20,530 bases of DNA, taken from contig CAIXNQ010000019.1 of NCBI GenBank assembly GCA_903920835.1, positions 1 to 20,530 on the forward strand, written 5' to 3'. The notes below the pieces were generated by a model. It did no database searches. It worked only from the letters and a program-made list of their open reading frames with translations, and was not told the origin of the DNA. Below are positions 7,444-13,009 of the stretch, piece by piece. This stretch comes from an uncultured Bacteroidota bacterium (GTDB lineage: Bacteria; Bacteroidota; Bacteroidia; Flavobacteriales; Flavobacteriaceae). A program made the position numbers and the translations under genes. Every line of letters starts with the position of its first letter. The first letter of the stretch is position 1.

Positions 7444-7500
7444 TTGTATTTACAATATTTGTCGGTACAAATGTAGTATGATTTTTATTTGTATATACAA
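7444..7500. promoter_or_regulatory. Three phased MarR operator copies (TTGTA-nn-TACAA)
   Basis: Site 1 TTGTATTTACAA (7444-7455), site 2 TTGTCGGTACAA (7459-7470, one arm mismatch) and site 3 TTGTATATACAA (7489-7500, perfect). Start-to-start distances are 15 and 30 bp, one 15-bp slot being skipped; the skipped slot (7474-7485) keeps only a left-half remnant, TAGTA. Sites 2 and 3 cover the marR promoter elements, and site 1 lies in the short leader just before the start codon. The array also lies 69 bp or more upstream of the divergent rhodanese -7 element. Confidence 0.75.
7468..7500 (-). promoter_or_regulatory. marR operon promoter
   Basis: On the minus strand TTG (7498-7500) is followed 22 bases later by TACATTTG (7468-7475), matching the flavobacterial TTG-N17-23-TAnnTTTG pattern. 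The -33 lies in operator 3 and the -7 overlaps operator 2. Transcription would begin near 7462, giving a leader of about 20 bases to the ATG at 7441. Confidence 0.65.
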
Positions 7501-7568
7501 TCAACATGTTATTTTTATGTTAACAAAATCTTTAAGCTAAATTAAAGGCGTTTGTTGATTCGATGTAA

Positions 7569-7576
7569 TATATTTG
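7569..7576 (+). promoter_or_regulatory. Putative -7 element of the rhodanese/DUF2892 operon
   Basis: TATATTTG matches TAnnTTTG exactly and ends 18 bases before the rhodanese ATG. TTTG at 7551-7554 is only 14 bases upstream, shorter than usual for a -33 element. Confidence 0.5.
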
Positions 7577-7594
7577 CTTTTTTTTAATTTAGGT

Positions 7595-7906
7595 ATGGAC
7601 TTAGATCAAGTAAGCTGGAATAATCAATTAATAAACGACTCAAACGCAGTCATAATTGATGTTAGAACTGAAGAAGAATTCTCTGAAGGGTTTATTCCTG
7701 GAGCATTAAATATAGATATTTATAAAGGACAAGGCTTTGTCTATCTAATTGAAGAATTAGATAAATCGAAAAATTATTATGTGTATTGCAAAGCAGGAGG
7801 TAGAAGTGCACAAGCTTGTAGTATCATGAATCAACTTGGTTTTAAAAGCGCCTTTAATCTTGTTGGAGGAATAATGAAATGGCAAGGTGAAATTGTATTA
7901 CTATAA
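7595..7906 (+). CDS. Single-domain rhodanese (sulfurtransferase-like)
   Basis: A 103-residue rhodanese-like domain, using the ATG at 7595. An in-frame TTG at 7574 lies inside the -7 element and is unlikely to be the start. The fold signatures are VIIDVRTEEEFSEGFIPGALNI (about 19-40) and the active-site loop CKAGGRS (65-71), with Cys65 the persulfide-carrying residue, then FNLVGGIMKWQGEI at the C-terminus. It has no signal peptide, so it should be cytoplasmic. It is followed after 16 bases by a DUF2892 membrane protein, the same two modules that are fused in E. coli YgaP, so the pair may act together at the inner membrane in sulfane-sulfur handling. The acceptor is unknown. Confidence 0.92.
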   Translation: MDLDQVSWNNQLINDSNAVIIDVRTEEEFSEGFIPGALNIDIYKGQGFVYLIEELDKSKNYYVYCKAGGRSAQACSIMNQLGFKSAFNLVGGIMKWQGEIVLL

Positions 7907-7922
7907 AATGTAAATTAAAAAA

Positions 7923-8141
7923 ATGAAGAAAAACATTAACGGAATAGATGCTTTCATTAGGCTTATATTAGGCATAACTATTGGCTTTTTGATATATATG
8001 AATTTTTTTAAAGACAGTTTGATAACTAATCTAGAGATTGCTTTATCAATATTTCTACTAGCGACAAGTTTAGTGCGTTTTTGTCCTTTATATTCATTTC
8101 TGGGAGTTAATACAAAAAAGAAAAAAGATAGAATGTACTAA
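7923..8141 (+). CDS. DUF2892 (YgaP-type) small inner-membrane protein
   Basis: A 72-residue protein with two predicted membrane helices: FIRLILGITIGFLIYMNFF (about 11-29) and LEIALSIFLLATSLVRFCPLY (about 37-57). The RFCPLYSFLGVNT segment is the DUF2892 hallmark. The C-terminal tail is strongly basic (KKKKDR) and probably cytoplasmic. In YgaP the equivalent helices anchor the rhodanese domain. Here the anchor is a separate gene 16 bases downstream of the rhodanese. The Cys in RFCPLY is a candidate partner for sulfur relay, though this is inference. Confidence 0.85.
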   Translation: MKKNINGIDAFIRLILGITIGFLIYMNFFKDSLITNLEIALSIFLLATSLVRFCPLYSFLGVNTKKKKDRMY

Positions 8142-8159
8142 TTCAATCAAACGATAATT

Positions 8160-8190
8160 AAAAAATCAATTCTTTGCGGGTTGATTTTTT
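8160..8190 (+). terminator. Terminator after the rhodanese/DUF2892 operon
   Basis: AAAAAATCAA (8160-8169) and TTGATTTTTT (8181-8190) form a 10-bp stem around an 11-base loop, and the T-run continues to 8193. It lies 19 bases after the DUF2892 stop. Confidence 0.7.
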
Positions 8191-8245
8191 TTTGTAACAA
8201 TACTTCCTATAACTCGTCTTAGTTTTAACATTAATTTATCTGATT

Positions 8246-9142
8246 TTGGAAACAATCCTTAATATAAAAAACTTAAATAAATTTTATGGCAAACTTCAAG
8301 CCGTAAAAAACGTTTCACTCGAAATTAAAAAAGGAAATGTCTATGGCATTTTAGGTCCAAACGGTTCTGGAAAATCAACAACTTTGGGAATCGTTCTTGG
8401 TGTTGTTAATAAATCTTCTGGAGATTATGAATGGTTTGACGGAAAAATGCCAACCCATGAAGCTTTAAAGAAAGTTGGTGCTATCATTGAACGACCAAAT
8501 TTTTATCCTTACATGACAGCAAAACAAAATTTGGAATTGGTCTGTAAAATCAAGAATATAAATTACAACAAAGTTCATGAAAAATTAGCCTTGGTGGGAT
8601 TGTTAGACAGAGAAAATAGCAAATTTTCTACATTTTCTTTAGGAATGAAACAACGGTTAGCCATTGCATCGGCTTTACTGAACGATCCTGAAATATTAAT
8701 TCTTGACGAACCGACCAACGGTTTAGACCCTCAAGGGATTCACCAAATTAGAGATATTATCCGATTAATTGCATCGCAAGGAACTACAATTCTTCTTGCT
8801 TCTCATTTATTAGACGAAGTTGAAAAAGTGTGCAGTCATGTTTTGGTTTTGAGAAAAGGCGAGATACTTTATTCAGGAACAGTGCATGGAATGAGTAACA
8901 AAGAAGATTTTCTTGAAGTAAGTTCTAGCAATAATTCAGAGCTTCAATCATTATTAGTTCAACATCCCGCCGTTGAAAAAACAGAACTTGAAGACGGTAA
9001 ACTTTTAGTTTATTTGAACCAACCGCTAGATGCAGCAACTCTTAATCAATATTTGTTTTCAAAATCTATTGTGTTGAATCATTTGGTAAAACGCAAACAC
9101 AGCTTAGAAGAACAATTTCTTGAACTAACCAAAAACAACTAA
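8246..9142 (+). CDS. ABC transporter ATP-binding protein (bacitracin/lantibiotic-immunity-like, ABC-2 type)
   Basis: A 298-residue ATPase with all nucleotide-binding motifs: Walker A GPNGSGKST (37-45), ABC signature SLGMKQR (131-137), Walker B ILILDEP (150-156) followed by TNGLDPQGI, and the H-loop His187 in LLASH. The GLDPQGI...IRDIIRLIA region resembles BcrA-like ATPases of antimicrobial-peptide and bacitracin immunity transporters. The last 90 residues are the divergent C-terminal extension of this group. The start is unusual: no ATG exists upstream of Walker A, and TTG at 8246 gives the expected METILNIKNL N-terminus. A weak -7-like TAGTTTTA lies at 8220-8227. The permease gene follows after 4 bases. 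The substrate is not determinable. Confidence 0.9.
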   Translation: METILNIKNLNKFYGKLQAVKNVSLEIKKGNVYGILGPNGSGKSTTLGIVLGVVNKSSGDYEWFDGKMPTHEALKKVGAIIERPNFYPYMTAKQNLELVCKIKNINYNKVHEKLALVGLLDRENSKFSTFSLGMKQRLAIASALLNDPEILILDEPTNGLDPQGIHQIRDIIRLIASQGTTILLASHLLDEVEKVCSHVLVLRKGEILYSGTVHGMSNKEDFLEVSSSNNSELQSLLVQHPAVEKTELEDGKLLVYLNQPLDAATLNQYLFSKSIVLNHLVKRKHSLEEQFLELTKNN

Positions 9143-9146
9143 AATT

Positions 9147-9983
9147 ATGAAACGATTACTTTCAATAGAATTACAAAAAATTTGGCTCAACAAAGCCAGC
9201 AGAATGTTGACTTTATCTTATTTTGTGTTGCTTTCATTTATTGCTTTGATAGCTTCAATAAAATTTGATGTTGGCGTTTTAAAATTTCATTTGGCAGAAA
9301 TGGGTATTTTTAACTTTCCTTACATCTGGCATTTTAATACCTACATCGGTGCTTGGATGAAGTTTTTTCTAGCAATTGTAATCGTTTCGATGATGGCAAA
9401 CGAATATAGTTATGGCACATTAAAACAAAACTTGATTGACGGAATGAGCAAAAAAGAATTCATTCAATCGAAGTTTTTAACGGTTGTCTTGTTCGCATTT
9501 TGTTCAACAGTGTTCATTTTTATTATGAGCTTGTTGCTTGGTTTTAGTTTTTCGTCCTATACAGAAATTGGAATTGTTTTTTCTGATATGAATTATTTGA
9601 TTGCGTTCTTCGTTAAACTCGTCGGTTTTTTTAGCTTTTGTTTGTTTCTTGGAATTTTAGTCAAAAAATCGGCTTTTGCGTTGGGCTTTCTTTTAATTTG
9701 GAGCATTTTTGAAGGAATTATAAACGGCATTTTATCTTTCAAAATCTTTCCGAATAGCGATACTGCTCAATCAATCATGCAATTTTTTCCTTTAGAAGCG
9801 CTTTCGAATTTAATTGTTGAACCATTCACGAGATTGTCTATGATTAAAAATATTGGTTCTCAAATGGGTGTTAACCAATTAAAAGATTATAGTTTGCATT
9901 TTTCTTCAATTCTAATTGTTGTGGCTTGGATTTTTATTTTCATGTTATTGTCTTATAAATTAATTCAAAAACGAGATTTATAA
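9147..9983 (+). CDS. ABC-2 type transporter permease
   Basis: A 278-residue integral membrane protein with about six hydrophobic segments (roughly 20-38, 65-85, 108-130, 148-170, 172-195 and 250-272), the layout of ABC-2 permeases. NEYSYGTLKQNLIDGMSKKEFIQSKF (about 85-110) is the family's cytoplasmic coupling region, where the N-E-[YF]-x-x-G-T pattern is conserved. The start is 4 bases after the ATPase stop, so the two form one exporter: two ATPases and two permeases are expected in the inner membrane. No accessory histidine kinase or peptide-sensing genes flank them, so a drug or peptide resistance role is only a guess. Confidence 0.88.
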   Translation: MKRLLSIELQKIWLNKASRMLTLSYFVLLSFIALIASIKFDVGVLKFHLAEMGIFNFPYIWHFNTYIGAWMKFFLAIVIVSMMANEYSYGTLKQNLIDGMSKKEFIQSKFLTVVLFAFCSTVFIFIMSLLLGFSFSSYTEIGIVFSDMNYLIAFFVKLVGFFSFCLFLGILVKKSAFALGFLLIWSIFEGIINGILSFKIFPNSDTAQSIMQFFPLEALSNLIVEPFTRLSMIKNIGSQMGVNQLKDYSLHFSSILIVVAWIFIFMLLSYKLIQKRDL

Positions 9984-9991
9984 TATCTTTG
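9984..9991 (+). promoter_or_regulatory. Putative -7 element before the T9SS surface protein gene
   Basis: TATCTTTG matches TAnnTTTG exactly and begins directly after the permease stop codon. Only 8 bases separate it from the ATG at 10000, so a transcript from here would be almost leaderless. No -33 TTG at normal spacing is visible. Confidence 0.35.
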
Positions 9992-9999
9992 TCGGCAAT

Positions 10000-12297
10000 A
10001 TGAAAGGGACAAACCTATATTTATTGCTATTTTTCGTTTCGCTTTTTATCCAAAAAAGCTTTTCTCAAAACATTCAAGTTGTCGATTCATATTCGTCGCA
10101 AGATTTAGTTCAAAATGTATTAATCAATAGTCCTTGTGCCAATGTTTCTAATTTCTCTGTTGCTGGAGGCAATTTTGGAACTTCTGAAAATAGTTATGGC
10201 TATTTTACGGCAGCCAATAATTCATTTCCGTTTGCCAACGGAATAGTTTTGAGCACAGGAAAAGCCAATTCTGCAACTGGCCCTAACACTTCCACTTTAA
10301 GCGAAACTGCGCCAAACTGGAATGGCGATAATGATTTGCAACAGGCCTTATCCATCGGAAATACTGTTGATGCCACTTCGCTCGAATTTGATTTTGTGCC
10401 ACAAACCAGCTCGATTAGCTTTGATTATATTTTTGCTTCAGAAGAATATCACGGAACTGCGCCTTGCCAATATTCAGACGGTTTTGCTTTTTTGTTGAAA
10501 AAAAACGATGCTACTTCAACCTATGAAAACCTTGCCATCATTCCGAATACTACTACGCCTGTTAAAGTAACCACCGTTCACCCCGATATTCAGGGTGGTT
10601 GTGGTCCTGAAAACGAAACTTTTTTTGGGAGTTATAACGGCATTAATGCCCCTATCAATTTTAATGGTCAAACCACTGTAATGACTGCGCGCGCAAATGT
10701 AGTTCCCGGAAAGAGCTATCATATTAAACTGGTAATTGCCGACGAAAGTAACTATAAATATGATTCGGCTATTTTTCTTGGTGGCAATAGTTTTAATATC
10801 GGATTGAATTTAGGTCCAGACCGATTGATAGCTACAAACAACGCCCTTTGTCCTGGAACTAATTTTGCTATTGATGCTACTCAAAGCGGAACAAATTCGT
10901 ATCAATGGTTTAAAGACGGTATTCTTCAATCTGTGACCACGCCCATTTTTACTGCACAATCAGCAGGAGTTTACAAAGTAATCGTGACGCCACAGAATGC
11001 AGTTTGTGCCCAAACTGGCAGCATTAAATTAGAATATTATCCGATTGGCGTTTTGCAAAACACAACTTTGGTACAATGTGATATTGATAATGATGGCAAA
11101 GCCGACTTCAATTTGCAGCAAGCATTGCCTTTGATTCTTGCTCAGAATCCCAACTTAATTCAACCGCAATTTTATACTTCATTGTCAAATGCTCAAAATG
11201 AAGTTGGCGCAATTTCTAATCCAACAACATTTTCTAATCATACCAGCGCAACGGTTTATGTTCGATTTAAAGATTCTGCAACAAGTTGTTCAACTATCGG
11301 AACTTTGAATCTGCAAACTTCAAACAATATGGTTGCTCCTCAATCGCTAATTGCTGTTTGCGATTCTGACCTCAATCTTGATGGATTTTCGAGTTTTGAT
11401 CTCGCCACGATTGCCACGCCATCTTTGCTAATGGGTTTGCCCTCGGGTTTACAGGTTGCTTATTTTGGTTCGCAAGCCGAAGCATTGTCTGTGACCAATC
11501 CATTGTCGAATCCGTTTGACAATACGGTAGCTTTTAACCAAACCATTTTTGGACGAATCATCAATGGTGCTGATTGCTATTCGATAGTTCCGATTACGCT
11601 TAAAGTAAATGTTTTTTTGCCAGCAGTTTTGTCTCCGAAGTCTGTTTTTATTTGCAACCACACCCCTGCCCCACTCATTGCACCAGCTGGATATTCTGGT
11701 TATTTATGGAACACGGGCAACAGCACCAAAACAATTAATGTTTCGGCTGCGGGTGTTTTTGAGGTCGAAATTACTGACGGAAAGGGTTGCAAAAACAAAC
11801 AAACTTTTACGGTTACAGATTCTGAAAAAGCAACGATTACAAACGTTCTGATTTTTGATTTTAATGAAGAAAATAGTTTTGAAGTACAGTTTACAGGCAA
11901 CGGAAGCTATGTGTTTTCAATAGACGGCGTTCATTTTCAAAACAGCCCATTGTTTCAAAACGTGGCTATAGGCGAATATTCTGTGAATATTAAAGATCAA
12001 AAAAATTGCGGCACCACGACGTCAAGTCCATTTTATGTGTTGGACTATCCACGATTCTTTACGCCCAATCAAGACGGGTTTAATGATTTTTGGCAGATAA
12101 AAAATTTAAACAAACAACCAAAATCTATAATTTCAATCTATGATCGTTTCGGCAAACTGCTGCATTATTTTAGTGGCGCAGGCGATGGCTGGAACGGCAC
12201 TTATAATGGCAACCTATTGCCTGCCGATGATTATTGGTTCTGCCTTGAATTGCTTGATGGCCGTAAGATTAAAGGACATTTTGCACTCAAGCGATAA
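10000..12297 (+). CDS. T9SS-secreted surface protein: choice-of-anchor L domain and type B (gliding motility-type) C-terminal sorting domain
   Basis: A 765-residue extracellular protein. A signal peptide (MKGTNLYLLLFFVSLFIQKSFS) leads into a choice-of-anchor L domain (about 30-270) with its features FANGIVLSTGKA, FDFVPQTSSISFDYIFASEEY and a run of paired cysteines (CQYSDGFAF, GGCGPENETFFG). An Ig/PKD-like region with YQWFKDG (about 275-350) and two repeats starting with a Cys-Asp-x-Asp-x-(D/L)-G pattern (VQCDIDNDGKADFNL; AVCDSDLNLDGFSSFDL), typical of putative Ca2+-binding modules, follow. The C-terminal ~85 residues (PRFFTPNQDGFNDFWQIKNL ... GHFALKR) are the type B sorting signal used by the type IX secretion system. 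It is probably exported and held at the surface; ligand or adhesion function is unknown. Confidence 0.92.
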   Translation: MKGTNLYLLLFFVSLFIQKSFSQNIQVVDSYSSQDLVQNVLINSPCANVSNFSVAGGNFGTSENSYGYFTAANNSFPFANGIVLSTGKANSATGPNTSTLSETAPNWNGDNDLQQALSIGNTVDATSLEFDFVPQTSSISFDYIFASEEYHGTAPCQYSDGFAFLLKKNDATSTYENLAIIPNTTTPVKVTTVHPDIQGGCGPENETFFGSYNGINAPINFNGQTTVMTARANVVPGKSYHIKLVIADESNYKYDSAIFLGGNSFNIGLNLGPDRLIATNNALCPGTNFAIDATQSGTNSYQWFKDGILQSVTTPIFTAQSAGVYKVIVTPQNAVCAQTGSIKLEYYPIGVLQNTTLVQCDIDNDGKADFNLQQALPLILAQNPNLIQPQFYTSLSNAQNEVGAISNPTTFSNHTSATVYVRFKDSATSCSTIGTLNLQTSNNMVAPQSLIAVCDSDLNLDGFSSFDLATIATPSLLMGLPSGLQVAYFGSQAEALSVTNPLSNPFDNTVAFNQTIFGRIINGADCYSIVPITLKVNVFLPAVLSPKSVFICNHTPAPLIAPAGYSGYLWNTGNSTKTINVSAAGVFEVEITDGKGCKNKQTFTVTDSEKATITNVLIFDFNEENSFEVQFTGNGSYVFSIDGVHFQNSPLFQNVAIGEYSVNIKDQKNCGTTTSSPFYVLDYPRFFTPNQDGFNDFWQIKNLNKQPKSIISIYDRFGKLLHYFSGAGDGWNGTYNGNLLPADDYWFCLELLDGRKIKGHFALKR

Positions 12298-12430
12298 TTA
12301 GGCTTTTCATAAAACATATTGCTTTTCATTTAAAAGAAAATCCAATTAGCAGCAATAAAAATTAATTTTTTGCGTTTATTGAATATTTAGAATTCACTAA
12401 AGAAAAAATAAATTCAAAAAGATAATAAAT

Positions 12431-12574
12431 ATGGCAAAAATTTACTTTAAAAAAAATCAATCAATTCAAAAACTAAATCCAAAAAAAGAAACAGTAACAA
12501 TGATTTTAAATTATTCTAAAGCATTATCTTACTTTCAATGCGGGAATTTAAAAGCTGAAATTATTTCGAATTAA
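12431..12574 (+). CDS. Small protein of 47 residues, unknown function
   Basis: ATG at 12431 opens 47 codons ending in TAA at 12572-12574. The protein is basic at the N-terminus (MAKIYFKKNQSIQKLNPKKE) and then has a short amphipathic helix-like stretch (TVTMILNYSKALSYF) and a Cys at 37. I recall similar short flavobacterial hypothetical proteins with a KPKKETV...LNYSKAL core, but could not check this. It stands alone between the surface-protein gene and the convergent tRNA. The remainder of this gap (12298-12430 and 12575-12743) is AT-rich and shows nothing else I can support. Confidence 0.6.
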   Translation: MAKIYFKKNQSIQKLNPKKETVTMILNYSKALSYFQCGNLKAEIISN

Positions 12575-12743
12575 TATTTTTTAATATATAAAAATATTGA
12601 TAGTTGTTGATTGAGAATTAGCTTTAATTGAATTCACAATTCATCAAATAATTGAGTAACGATTGAGATGAAATTAATTATATTTTGACCAAATTAATTT
12701 CGGCAACTAAACGAAACTGAGAGCTTTTTGATTTTAAAAAAAA

Positions 12744-12774
12744 ATCCGAACCCATTACTTAAAAGGATTCGGAT
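12744..12774 (-). terminator. Rho-independent terminator of the tRNA-Met gene
   Basis: On the minus strand ATCCGAATCC and GGGTTCGGAT form a 10-bp stem (one T-G wobble) around an 11-base loop, followed by a run of nine T including the last base of the stem (+ strand A-run 12736-12744). It begins 8 bases past the tRNA 3' end. Confidence 0.85.
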
Positions 12775-12781
12775 ATTAGCG

Positions 12782-12855
12782 TAGCGAAGACGGGAGTTGA
12801 ACCCGTGACCTCAGGGTTATGAATCCTGCGCTCTAACCAACTGAGCTACCTCGCC
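12782..12855 (-). tRNA. tRNA-Met (anticodon CAT)
   Basis: A complete 74-base cloverleaf: acceptor GGCGAGG/CTTCGCT (with G-T pairs at 1-72 and 6-67), D arm GCTC-AGTTGGTTA-GAGC, anticodon loop TTCATAA, T arm ACGGG-TTCAACT-CCCGT and discriminator A. CCA is not encoded. The anticodon stem CAGGA/CCCTG has an A-C mismatch at 31-39. The absence of three consecutive G-C pairs in the anticodon stem argues against the initiator. CAT could also mark a lysidine-modified tRNA-Ile2, but elongator Met is favoured by overall similarity. It has its own promoter and terminator. Confidence 0.93.
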
Positions 12856-12891
12856 AAATTTCAATTAAGTTTGACTCCTTAATTGCGGGTG

Positions 12892-12921
12892 CAAATATAA
12901 AATATTAATCAGATAGTACAA
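12892..12921 (-). promoter_or_regulatory. tRNA-Met promoter
   Basis: Minus strand: TTG (12919-12921), 19-base spacer, TATATTTG (12892-12899), a full consensus match. The -7 element lies 36 bases upstream of the mature tRNA 5' end, leaving a short leader for RNase P to remove. Confidence 0.75.
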
Positions 12922-13009
12922 GTATATTGGTATAAAATAATTTGTTTATAAGTTATTTAGGTTTTTGTCCATAACTACAAATGATTGATACTTTTTTCTA
13001 CTTACAAAA

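Noticed and set aside
8241..8248. TGATTTTG as the promoter -7 of the ABC transporter operon
   Set aside because: It departs from TAnnTTTG and overlaps the only plausible start codon, which would leave the gene without an initiator.
11449..11900. Overlapping ORFs on both strands within the T9SS surface protein gene
   Set aside because: The main frame is continuous with recognisable domains on both sides. The other frames show no family features.
12573..12598. AT-only hairpin (AATATTTTT / AAAAATATT) right at the stop codon of the small ORF, as a terminator
   Set aside because: The stem has no G-C pairs and no T-run follows, so it would be too unstable for intrinsic termination. In AT-rich DNA such repeats are expected by chance.
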